This document shows positions 44,498 to 52,023 of a stretch of 64,000 bases of DNA, piece by piece. Below the pieces are notes generated by a model. It did no database searches and was not told the origin of the DNA. It worked only from the letters and a program-made list of their open reading frames with translations. Within the stretch, counting starts at the first letter, position 1, and the number at the start of each line of letters is the position of its first letter. The stretch comes from Adhaeribacter aerolatus (GTDB lineage Bacteria > Bacteroidota > Bacteroidia > Cytophagales > Hymenobacteraceae): the NCBI RefSeq assembly GCF_007991635.1, contig NZ_BJYS01000037.1:1-64000 (forward strand), given 5' to 3'. The position numbers and the translations under genes were made by a program.

Positions 44498-45760
44498 ATG
44501 TTAAAAATCGATAAAAATAAGAAGGTAAATGGTTCAACTGATTATTTAGGCTATAATCAATCGGAACTGCAAGAGCGCGGGGCTATTCATACTGCCAAAG
44601 AAATATCTGGTCAGCCAAAACTTTGGTTAGATACCTGGAGCCTGGTGGCACAGGATCGTTTTCGTTTGGATTCGTTCCTGGAAGAAGCCTATGCCCATCC
44701 GGACCTGAATGTTTTATTGACCGGCGCCGGCACATCGGCCTTCATCGGCGATATTTTAGAGGGACCGTTTCAGCGGAATTCCGGAAAATCTACCCGCGCC
44801 GTGGCCACCACCAATTTAGTGTCGCACCCGGGGAATTACTTTCATGCGCAGGTACCTACTTTGTTAATCTCATTTGCCCGTTCCGGCAATAGTCCCGAAA
44901 GTGTGGCAGCCGTCAATCTGGCCGATAAGCTTTGCCAGAAAATATATCATTTAATTATTACCTGTAATCCGGCCGGAGAACTGGCAACGCTTAAATCCCA
45001 GAATACCTCGCTGGTGTTTCATTTACCACCCGAAGCCGACGACCAGAGCTTGGCCATGACCGGCAGTTTTTCTTCAATGCTGCTGGCCGGTCTGCTTATT
45101 TCCCGGCTGGCTATAATAGATGAGCTGGAAATCCAGGTAAAACAGTTGGCCGCTTACGGCGAAGGCATCTTAAGTAACTTTACCGCTAAACTAAAAGAAA
45201 TAGCCGCCCTAAACTTTAACCGGGCTATTTTTCTGGGTTCCGGCCCGCTCCACGGCACCGCCCGCGAGTCGGATTTAAAATTACAGGAACTGACAGATGG
45301 AAAAATTATTTGCAAACATGATTCCTTTTTAGGTTTCCGGCACGGCCCTAAAGCAGTAATAGATGCCACTACCCTGCTGGTTTACCTGTTTTCGAACCAA
45401 GCCTATGTGCACCAATACGAATTGGATTTGGCACAGGCTATTAGCCAGGGCGATAAAGGTATATTCCGGTTAGGGGTAATTGAATCTACGCAAAAAGCAG
45501 AAGCGGTAGAAGTGGATTGGCTGCTGCAGCTTTCGGATGGTAACCCACCCATTGACGAAGAACTTTTAGCTGTTTGCAGTGTAATGCCCGCTCAGATTCT
45601 CGGATTCTTTAAATCTCTGGATTTAAAACTAAAACCTGATGCCCCTTCGGTTAATGATTCCATTACCCGGGTAGTACAAGGTGTTAATATTTATCCTTTT
45701 GAGGTGGCTTTGCCCACCAACGGCCAGCATAAACTTAAAAAGGTAAAGTTAAATTCCTGA
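44498..45760 (+). CDS. agaS: AgaS-like ketose/aldose isomerase (SIS domain)
   Basis: Cytoplasmic SIS-domain protein of 420 residues, close in length to AgaS (about 385). AgaS converts galactosamine-6-phosphate to tagatose-6-phosphate with release of ammonia. Seen: HTAKEISGQPKLW (31-43), the first SIS loop TGAGTSAFIG (75-84), ARSGNSPES (127-135), and the second SIS domain with GSGPLHGTARESDLKLQELTDGKI and GFRHGPK (279-285). The tail PDAPSVNDSITRVVQGVNIYPF is typical of AgaS. It is the first gene of the plus-strand operon, one base before the next kinase gene. An AgaR-like operator lies just upstream. No deacetylase gene accompanies it, which AgaS would need if the incoming sugar is GalNAc-6-phosphate. 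Confidence 0.9.
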   Translation: MLKIDKNKKVNGSTDYLGYNQSELQERGAIHTAKEISGQPKLWLDTWSLVAQDRFRLDSFLEEAYAHPDLNVLLTGAGTSAFIGDILEGPFQRNSGKSTRAVATTNLVSHPGNYFHAQVPTLLISFARSGNSPESVAAVNLADKLCQKIYHLIITCNPAGELATLKSQNTSLVFHLPPEADDQSLAMTGSFSSMLLAGLLISRLAIIDELEIQVKQLAAYGEGILSNFTAKLKEIAALNFNRAIFLGSGPLHGTARESDLKLQELTDGKIICKHDSFLGFRHGPKAVIDATTLLVYLFSNQAYVHQYELDLAQAISQGDKGIFRLGVIESTQKAEAVEVDWLLQLSDGNPPIDEELLAVCSVMPAQILGFFKSLDLKLKPDAPSVNDSITRVVQGVNIYPFEVALPTNGQHKLKKVKLNS

Positions 45761-45761
45761 T

Positions 45762-46709
45762 ATGATTCTTTGCTTATGCCCGAATCCGGCAATTGATATG
45801 TACATCTGGCTGAACACGTTTGCAGCCGGCCAGGTGAATATTCCTCAAAAAGAAGAACGGTTTCCGGGCGGCAAAGGTGTGCACGTAGCTTTGGCAGTAG
45901 CAGAACTGGGCGAACCGGTTATGCTGCTCGGCTTCTGGGGCGGACCAACTGGCCAGTGGGTCCGGGAAAAATGCGAGGCCCTGGGAATTGCCTGTTATGG
46001 TCCGGATGTAAGCGGCTGGACCCGGACTTGCCTGAGTTTTAAAGGCGAAAATAACCTGGATGATACAGAGCTGCTGGGCATTGGTCCCTCCATTTCGGAG
46101 GCAGATTTCGAAAATTTTTTAAAAATATTCGTGAGATTAGTAACATCTGCCGATTTAGTAACCATGAGCGGTTCCTGGCCCCAAGGTGCGCCACCCGATG
46201 CTTATGCCCAGATCCTGGCGCTCGCCCACACCGCCCGCAAGCATACTGTTCTGGATTGTGCCGGCGAGCAGTTGCAGCAGGCCTTAAAGCAAAAGCCCTT
46301 AGCGGTTCATGTAAACCGCCGCGAAGGGGAAAGCCTTTTCCGGGAAGCGGATCCGGTCCATCTAGCAGCGCTGCTGGCGGAAAGATGTACCTACGCCGCT
46401 GTAACCGCCGGAGCAGACGGTTTGTATCTGGCTGCTCCAAACGAATTTATCCAGGCCAGTTGCACCTTAGATAATATTTTTAGTGCGGTAGGTAGCGGCG
46501 ATTGTTTGGTAGCTGGTTTGGCCGTGGCTTTTATAAGAGGCATGGCTTTAACCGAAGTAGCCCGGCTGGGAGTGGCTTGCGGCAGCGCTAATTGCCTACG
46601 GCCCGAGTTGGGTATGCTTCACCGCTCCGATGTAGAAAGGCTGCAACCGCAGGTAAAAATAAAACAACAGGAAAAAATAATGAAACCACTAAACTATTCG
46701 CAATCCTGA
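45762..46709 (+). CDS. PfkB-family hexose-phosphate kinase, LacC-like
   Basis: Cytoplasmic PfkB-family kinase of 315 residues, most like LacC/FruK: phosphorylation of tagatose-6-phosphate (or fructose-1-phosphate) at the free primary hydroxyl to make the bisphosphate. Seen: CPNPAIDMYIWLNTF (6-20), FPGGKGVHVALAVAELG (34-50) as the substrate-binding lid, and GFWGGPTGQ. The catalytic loop SAVGSGDCLVAGLAVAF has Asp247 and Cys in place of the common Ser. It starts one base after the agaS stop, so translation is probably coupled. In the pathway it supplies tagatose-1,6-bisphosphate to the aldolase two genes on. FruK-like activity is an alternative. Confidence 0.85.
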   Translation: MILCLCPNPAIDMYIWLNTFAAGQVNIPQKEERFPGGKGVHVALAVAELGEPVMLLGFWGGPTGQWVREKCEALGIACYGPDVSGWTRTCLSFKGENNLDDTELLGIGPSISEADFENFLKIFVRLVTSADLVTMSGSWPQGAPPDAYAQILALAHTARKHTVLDCAGEQLQQALKQKPLAVHVNRREGESLFREADPVHLAALLAERCTYAAVTAGADGLYLAAPNEFIQASCTLDNIFSAVGSGDCLVAGLAVAFIRGMALTEVARLGVACGSANCLRPELGMLHRSDVERLQPQVKIKQQEKIMKPLNYSQS

Positions 46710-46714
46710 TTACC

Positions 46715-47659
46715 ATGAAAGCTATTGATGTAATTGTAGTGGGCGAACTAAACGTTGATTTAATTCTGAATCAAATTGGTACTTTCCCCGAAGTAGGCAA
46801 AGAAATATTGGCGCAGCAAATGACCTTAACGCTGGGTAGCTCCTCGGCCATTTTTGCCAGTAACCTCAGCAGTTTAGGCGCTAAGGTGGCTTTTATTGGT
46901 AAAATAGGCCAGGATCCTTTTGGTGAAGTGGTATTACAAAGCTTGCAAGCCAAGGGGGTAGATACCAGCCTGATTATTCAGAGTGCTGATTTACATACCG
47001 GGGCTACCGTAGTCCTCAATTTCGACGAGGACCGGGCCATGGTTACCCACCCGGGGGCCATGAATGCATTGTGCCTGGCCGATATATCGCCGGAACATTT
47101 ATCGCGGGCCAAACACCTGCATTTTTCTTCTTATTTTTTACAGCCCGGTTTACAGAAGGAAATAACTGATCTGTTCCGGTTAGCCAAAGCGTTGGGCCTG
47201 ACCACCTCTTTTGATACCCAATGGGACCCGCAGGAAAAATGGGACCTGGATTTAGCGCAGATTCTGCCTTATGTAGATGTTTTTCTGCCCAATGAAAAAG
47301 AACTTTTTAAACTTACCCGTACAAATTCGCTAACCGAAGCGATTGCGGTTCTACCGGAAAACACCCGTACGGTGCTGGTAAAAATGGGTAACAAAGGTTC
47401 GGTATCCTGGTGCGATGGCAAATTATTACCCATGGAACCCTTTTTGAATGAAGATGTAGTAGATGCCATCGGCGCCGGCGACAGCTTCAACGCTGGTTTT
47501 ATTTATAAATATATTCAGGGAGCCTCCGTGGAAGAATGCCAGCGCTTCGGCAACCTGACGGGCGCCGTTTCTACCACCGCTGCGGGTGGTACCACCGCCT
47601 TTACCGACTACAATAAAGTAAAAAAAATTGCTCAGGAAAAATTTGGATACGCCTTATAA
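46715..47659 (+). CDS. PfkB-family sugar kinase, second copy
   Basis: Cytoplasmic PfkB/ribokinase-type kinase of 314 residues. The ATG at 46715, 5 bases after the previous stop, gives MKAIDVIVVGELNVDLIL, the normal family start. An upstream in-frame ATG at 46592 would add 41 non-family residues overlapping the previous gene and is rejected. Seen: GSSSAIFASNLSSLGAKVAFIGKIGQDPFG (41-70), LPNEKELFKL (191-200), and DAIGAGDSFNAGF (250-262) with catalytic Asp256. It is of the ribokinase rather than LacC branch, so it probably phosphorylates a free sugar. In a bacterium without a visible PTS here, a GalN/GalNAc kinase is an appealing guess. Fructose or KDG kinase are alternatives. Confidence 0.85.
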   Translation: MKAIDVIVVGELNVDLILNQIGTFPEVGKEILAQQMTLTLGSSSAIFASNLSSLGAKVAFIGKIGQDPFGEVVLQSLQAKGVDTSLIIQSADLHTGATVVLNFDEDRAMVTHPGAMNALCLADISPEHLSRAKHLHFSSYFLQPGLQKEITDLFRLAKALGLTTSFDTQWDPQEKWDLDLAQILPYVDVFLPNEKELFKLTRTNSLTEAIAVLPENTRTVLVKMGNKGSVSWCDGKLLPMEPFLNEDVVDAIGAGDSFNAGFIYKYIQGASVEECQRFGNLTGAVSTTAAGGTTAFTDYNKVKKIAQEKFGYAL

Positions 47660-47660
47660 C

Positions 47661-48494
47661 ATGACCTTACAGGAAAAATTTAAAGAAATGCAAGCCAAAG
47701 GGGCGGCTTTACTAGCCACTAACTTTTACAATTACGAAACTTTGCGGGGCGTGCTGGAAGCAGCTTCTGCCCTGCAGCAACCCATTATTTTACAACTTAC
47801 CCGCAGTTCTATTGATTACATGACCTTACCCGTGGCCGTTAAAATGGCCCGCGCTGCCTTACAGGAACACCGGGTAGAAGGCTGGCTGCACCTGGACCAT
47901 GGAGATTCTTATGAACTAGCTGCGCAATGCTTAGATGCCGGATTCGATTCAGTAATGATTGATGCCAGCGAAAAACCCATCAACGAAAATATAGCGGTAA
48001 CCCAACGGGTAGTAGCTTTAGCTAAACAATATAATGCCAATGTTGAAGCCGAACTCGGTTACGTAGCCAAACTGGGGCAATCGAAAGATAAATTAGGTTT
48101 TACCGAACCCGACGAAGCCCGCTACTTTGTGCAGGAAACCGGCATTGATGCCTTGGCGGTGGCCATTGGCTCGGCGCATGGCTTTTACACCGAAGAACCC
48201 AAATTAGATTTAGAAAGACTAAGCCAGATTCAGGCGGTTACCGATGTGGCCCTGGTCCTGCACGGCGGCTCGGGCATTGCCGGCACCATGTTACAGGAAG
48301 CCATTCAGCGCGGTATCTGCAAAATTAATCTGGCAACTGAAATCAAAAATATATTCATGTACCAGCTAAAGGCCGATCTTTTAAAAAGCGATGAAATTGA
48401 CTTACGCAAAGTTTTCCCGCCGGCCATCAAAGCGGTTACCAACCTGGTTAAGGAGAAGTTAGAAATCGTTAAAAATGAATTAATCAGCAAATGA
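47661..48494 (+). CDS. Class II ketose-bisphosphate aldolase, GatY/KbaY-like
   Basis: Cytoplasmic zinc-dependent aldolase of 277 residues, cleaving tagatose-1,6-bisphosphate (or fructose bisphosphate) to glyceraldehyde-3-phosphate and DHAP. The ATG at 47661 lies one base after the kinase stop and starts MTLQEKFKEMQAKGAALLATNFYNYE, as in GatY; an ATG at 47628 would overlap the kinase. Seen: LHLDHGDS with catalytic Asp79 and zinc ligand His80, EAELGYVAK (Glu131), IGSAHGFY (His173), LHGGSG (His201) and INLATEI near residue 224. It closes the AgaS-kinase-aldolase route. Its stop overlaps the following amidohydrolase start by ATGA, physically tying that gene to the sugar pathway. Confidence 0.92.
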   Translation: MTLQEKFKEMQAKGAALLATNFYNYETLRGVLEAASALQQPIILQLTRSSIDYMTLPVAVKMARAALQEHRVEGWLHLDHGDSYELAAQCLDAGFDSVMIDASEKPINENIAVTQRVVALAKQYNANVEAELGYVAKLGQSKDKLGFTEPDEARYFVQETGIDALAVAIGSAHGFYTEEPKLDLERLSQIQAVTDVALVLHGGSGIAGTMLQEAIQRGICKINLATEIKNIFMYQLKADLLKSDEIDLRKVFPPAIKAVTNLVKEKLEIVKNELISK

Positions 48495-49642
48495 CAGGCG
48501 CTTTAAACAATTTCCGTTCCCTCCTGCTAACTTCCTTGCTGGCACTTGCCCTGCAAAACTGCTCGCAGCCGCATTCCGAGAAAGCAACCGCCGGAAACAA
48601 AAACGCAACAACCGCTTCGGCTGAATATTACGGGCCCGACGATTTCCGAAAGGTGGAGAAGTTTGACACGCACGTGCATTTTAACAAGGTAGATTCTACT
48701 TTTATCAACAAAGCCCGGGAAGAAAACTTCCGGTTGATTACGGTTAATGTCAATCCGGCTTATTACCCCGCCATTGAAAAACAACGGGAAATAGCCATGC
48801 AATTAGTAAAAACTTACCCCGAACGCATAGCCTACGCCACTACTATTTCGATGGACGGCTTTAATGAGCCGGGCTGGCAGGAAAAGACCTTAGTCTACTT
48901 AAAAGACTCTTTCGATAAAGGCGCTATTGGCGTGAAAGTTTGGAAAAATATTGGCATGGAGTTTAAAGACAAGGATGGCAAATTCGTCATGATTGATAAT
49001 CCTAAATTTGATCCCATTTTTGATTTTATCCAGCAGCAAAATAGAACTCTGATTGGCCATATTGGGGAACCGAAAAATTGCTGGCTGCCGGTAGAGCAAA
49101 TGACCGTGGCCGGCGATAAGAAATATTTTAGCGAGCACCCGCAGTACCACATGTACCTGCACCCGGAATATCCATCTTACGAAGAAGTCATTCAATCACG
49201 GGATAATGCGCTGGCCAAGCACCCCAACCTGCGTTTTGTAGGTGCCCATTTAGGTAGTCTGGAGTGGAGTGTAGATGAGTTGGCCAAGCGCCTGGACAAA
49301 TACCCCAACATGGCCGTGGACATGGCCGAACGTATTTCGCACTTCCAGTACCAGGCGGTAACCGATTGGCAGAAAGTACACGACTTCTTTATTAAATACC
49401 AGGACCGCCTCCTGTACGCCACCGACCAGGAAATAGATGATAATAAACAACCTGCCGAAAGGAATAAGAATGCTGAAGAGGTCTGGAAAAGACACTGGTT
49501 GTTCTTTACCTCGGGCGAAAAGATGAAGGTACCGAAAGTAGAGAAAGAATTTAACGGCTTAAAACTGCCGCGCGAAGTAGTAGATAAACTCTACTACAAA
49601 AATGCCCAGAAGTGGTTTCCAGGGGTGAATAAAGCCGCCTAA
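48491..49642 (+). CDS. Lipoprotein amidohydrolase (PF04909-like), copy 1
   Basis: Exported metal-dependent hydrolase of 383 residues with lipobox LQNC (Cys24). Amidohydrolase-2-type TIM-barrel motifs: DTHVHF (His61, His63), LIGHIGEP (His190), FVGAHLGSLEW (His253) and LYATD (Asp312), the usual metal and catalytic residues. Relatives include decarboxylases and sugar lactonases (COG3618-like). The start overlaps the aldolase stop by 4 bases, so it belongs to the GalNAc operon. The next gene is a close paralogue with long identical DNA blocks. Its reaction is unknown. Candidates are amide hydrolysis, such as HexNAc deacylation, or opening of sugar lactones made by the oxidoreductase-fold enzymes downstream. 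Confidence 0.85.
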   Translation: MTGALNNFRSLLLTSLLALALQNCSQPHSEKATAGNKNATTASAEYYGPDDFRKVEKFDTHVHFNKVDSTFINKAREENFRLITVNVNPAYYPAIEKQREIAMQLVKTYPERIAYATTISMDGFNEPGWQEKTLVYLKDSFDKGAIGVKVWKNIGMEFKDKDGKFVMIDNPKFDPIFDFIQQQNRTLIGHIGEPKNCWLPVEQMTVAGDKKYFSEHPQYHMYLHPEYPSYEEVIQSRDNALAKHPNLRFVGAHLGSLEWSVDELAKRLDKYPNMAVDMAERISHFQYQAVTDWQKVHDFFIKYQDRLLYATDQEIDDNKQPAERNKNAEEVWKRHWLFFTSGEKMKVPKVEKEFNGLKLPREVVDKLYYKNAQKWFPGVNKAA

Positions 49643-49717
49643 AACTGCGGCATTACACCACTTACCACGAACCCAAAAGCTATTTATTTAGATACAGAAC
49701 TTCGAAAATAATCCACC

Positions 49718-50875
49718 ATGATAAAAACCTGCCAACTTAATTACCTGCCACTTCTCTTCCTGGGGCTGTTTGGTCTTTTACAGAGCTGCTCGCAGCAGAA
49801 AAATGCCGAAAACAGTTCTGCGGGCGATAACAGTACCGCAACAGCCAAAACCGAATATTATGGTCCGGACGATTTTGAAAAGGTAAAAAAATTCAACTCC
49901 CATATCCACATCAAGGTGGAGGATACGGCCTTTGCGCAACAGAATATCCGGGATAATTTTGATTTTTTAGTCGTTAACGTCGCCTCGCCTTCTTCGCCGC
50001 CGCCGCCCAAACAACAGGAAATAGCCTTGCAAGTGGTAAAAGCTTACCCCGAACATGCCTCCTATGCCACCACCTTTTCCCTGGAGGGCTTTAACGAGCC
50101 GGGCTGGCAGGAAAAAACGCTGACCTACTTACAAGATTCTTTTGACAAAGGCGCCCTTGGCGTGAAAATCTGGAAAAATGTAGGCCTGGTGCTAAAAGAC
50201 AAAGAAGGCAAGTTCGTCATGATTGACGATCCCAGATTTGATCCTATTCTGGATTTAATCGAGAAGAATAATAAAACTTTGATTGGGCATATTGGGGAGC
50301 CGAAAAATTGCTGGTTGCCGGTGGAGCAAATGACCGTGGCCGGCGATAAAAAATATTTTAGCGAGCACCCGGAATACCACATGTATCTGCATCCGGAGTA
50401 CCCTTCTTATGAAACCATCATTAACGCCCGGGATCACATGCTGGAAAAGCATCCCAACCTGCGTTTTGTGGGTGCTCATTTGGGCAGCCTGGAGTGGAGC
50501 GTGGATGAGCTGGCCAAGCGCCTGGACAAATACCCCAACATGGCCGTGGACATGGCCGAACGTATTTCGCACTTCCAGTACCAGGCGGTAACCGATTGGC
50601 AGAAAGTACACGACTTCTTTATTAAATACCAGGACCGCCTCATCTATGCCACCGACGAAACGGTTAACGGCACAAAAACGCCGGCAGAAGTAAACCGGCT
50701 GGCCCACGAAAACTGGCTCCGGCACTGGCAATTTTTTACCTCGGGCGAAAAGATGAAGGTGCCAAAAGTAGAAAAAGAATTTAACGGCTTAAAACTGCCG
50801 CGCGAAGTAGTAGATAAACTCTACTACAAAAATGCCCAGAAGTGGTTTCCGGGTATCGCCAAAACGAAGGTGTAA
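49718..50875 (+). CDS. Lipoprotein amidohydrolase (PF04909-like), copy 2
   Basis: Paralogue of the preceding gene (385 residues), lipobox LQSC (Cys24). The first motif is NSHIHI (His62, His64), where the usual Asp before the first His is Asn-Ser. GHIGEPKNCWLPVEQMT, GAHLGSLEW and the YATD motif match copy 1. The N-terminal 110 residues diverge (SPSSPPPPKQQE insert), while the rest is nearly the same. DNA is identical over 131 bases (50511-50641 and 49281-49411) and over 77 bases (50774-50850 and 49544-49620), so the copies arose by tandem duplication and perhaps gene conversion. The altered first motif may change metal binding or substrate. Confidence 0.83.
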   Translation: MIKTCQLNYLPLLFLGLFGLLQSCSQQKNAENSSAGDNSTATAKTEYYGPDDFEKVKKFNSHIHIKVEDTAFAQQNIRDNFDFLVVNVASPSSPPPPKQQEIALQVVKAYPEHASYATTFSLEGFNEPGWQEKTLTYLQDSFDKGALGVKIWKNVGLVLKDKEGKFVMIDDPRFDPILDLIEKNNKTLIGHIGEPKNCWLPVEQMTVAGDKKYFSEHPEYHMYLHPEYPSYETIINARDHMLEKHPNLRFVGAHLGSLEWSVDELAKRLDKYPNMAVDMAERISHFQYQAVTDWQKVHDFFIKYQDRLIYATDETVNGTKTPAEVNRLAHENWLRHWQFFTSGEKMKVPKVEKEFNGLKLPREVVDKLYYKNAQKWFPGIAKTKV

Positions 50876-50892
50876 TAATTTATACAGGCAAC

Positions 50893-51996
50893 ATGCATAA
50901 CCATCCGGGCAAAGCTTTTCTTCTACTCTTTTTGCTGAGCTGCCTCTGCCATCAGGCAGTTAACGGGCAAGGTGCTGATTTGAGGCTTTTAGACTGGCAG
51001 CCCCGGAGCCAAATGGTAGTTAAAGTAACGAATATTCAGAAGCCTAAATTTCCGGTTATAGATATTCATAATCATTTACGGGACTTAAAAAACGCCGAAA
51101 AATATCTGGCCGAAATGGAAAAAGCCGGCGTCTGGAAATGTGTAAGCCTGGATGGCCGCTCCGCCGATAACTTTTACAAAGAGCATTTAAAAGCTTCGCA
51201 GGCGGTTTCCCCAGATCGGTTCCTGGTTTTCTTTACGCCGGATTTTAGTAAAATAGATGCGCCCGACTTTGGCCGCCAGGAAGCCCGCAAACTGGAAGAT
51301 GCCGTAAAACTGGGTGCCCGGGGCATGAAAATATTTAAAACACTGGGCTTAACCATAAAAGATAAAAGCGGCCGCCTTGTGCCGGTAGATGATCCCCGTA
51401 TCGATCCTATCTGGGCGAAATGCGGCGAACTGGGTATTCCGGTTGTAATGCACGTTTCTGATCCCAAAGCATTTTTTACGCCGGTAGATAAACACAACGA
51501 GCGGTACGACGAACTGGCCGGCCACCCGAACTGGGCTTACGGCAAGGAGTACCCGGCCAAAGAAGAAATTCTGGCGCAACGTAACCGGGTGCTGGCGCGG
51601 CATCCCAAAACCATTTTCATCGGGGCCCACGTCGGCAATTTACCCGAAGAACTAAGCCGGGTTTCGGAATGGCTGGATACCTACCCCAATTTTTACGTGG
51701 AGATCTCGGCCCGCATCAGTGAACTGGGCCGCCAGCCTTATACGGCCCGGAAATTTATGATTAAAAACCAGGACCGGATTTTATTTGGTACCGATACGGC
51801 GCCTAATGCCGAAGCTTACCGGGTCTATTACCGCTTCCTGGAAACCGATGACGAATATATAGACCCGGCCGCCGGGCACCACCTGCAAGGCCGCTGGATG
51901 ATATACGGCCTTTCCCTGCCCGACGAGGTGCTGGAGAAAATATATAATAAAAATGCCCAAAAGCTTTTAAGCCGGTATCAGGATGCTAAAAAATAA
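50893..51996 (+). CDS. Secreted amidohydrolase (PF04909-like), divergent copy 3
   Basis: Exported hydrolase of 367 residues. The ATG at 50893, 17 bases after the previous stop, gives a proper signal peptide (MHNHPGKAFLLLFLLSCLCHQ, ending near VNGQ, residue 26). The ATG at 50842 would overlap copy 2 and is rejected. Metal motifs: FPVIDIHNHL (His59, His61), GARGMKIFKTLGL, VVMHVSDP, IGAHVGNLPEE and ILFGTDT. It shares the layout of copies 1 and 2 but is only distantly similar and lacks a clear lipobox, so it is an older family member. It is followed 27 bases on by the first GH109-type gene. Confidence 0.83.
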   Translation: MHNHPGKAFLLLFLLSCLCHQAVNGQGADLRLLDWQPRSQMVVKVTNIQKPKFPVIDIHNHLRDLKNAEKYLAEMEKAGVWKCVSLDGRSADNFYKEHLKASQAVSPDRFLVFFTPDFSKIDAPDFGRQEARKLEDAVKLGARGMKIFKTLGLTIKDKSGRLVPVDDPRIDPIWAKCGELGIPVVMHVSDPKAFFTPVDKHNERYDELAGHPNWAYGKEYPAKEEILAQRNRVLARHPKTIFIGAHVGNLPEELSRVSEWLDTYPNFYVEISARISELGRQPYTARKFMIKNQDRILFGTDTAPNAEAYRVYYRFLETDDEYIDPAAGHHLQGRWMIYGLSLPDEVLEKIYNKNAQKLLSRYQDAKK

Positions 51997-52023
51997 TTAT
52001 TAACCTATAAAAGATGAAAAGTT

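Noticed and set aside
46592-46714. N-terminal extension of the second PfkB kinase
   Set aside because: These 41 residues overlap the preceding kinase gene in another frame and do not look like the family; the ATG at 46715 gives the normal start.
50255-50731. 158-residue minus-strand frame
   Set aside because: Antisense shadow of the second amidohydrolase; a matching shadow occurs opposite copy 1 because the DNA is duplicated.
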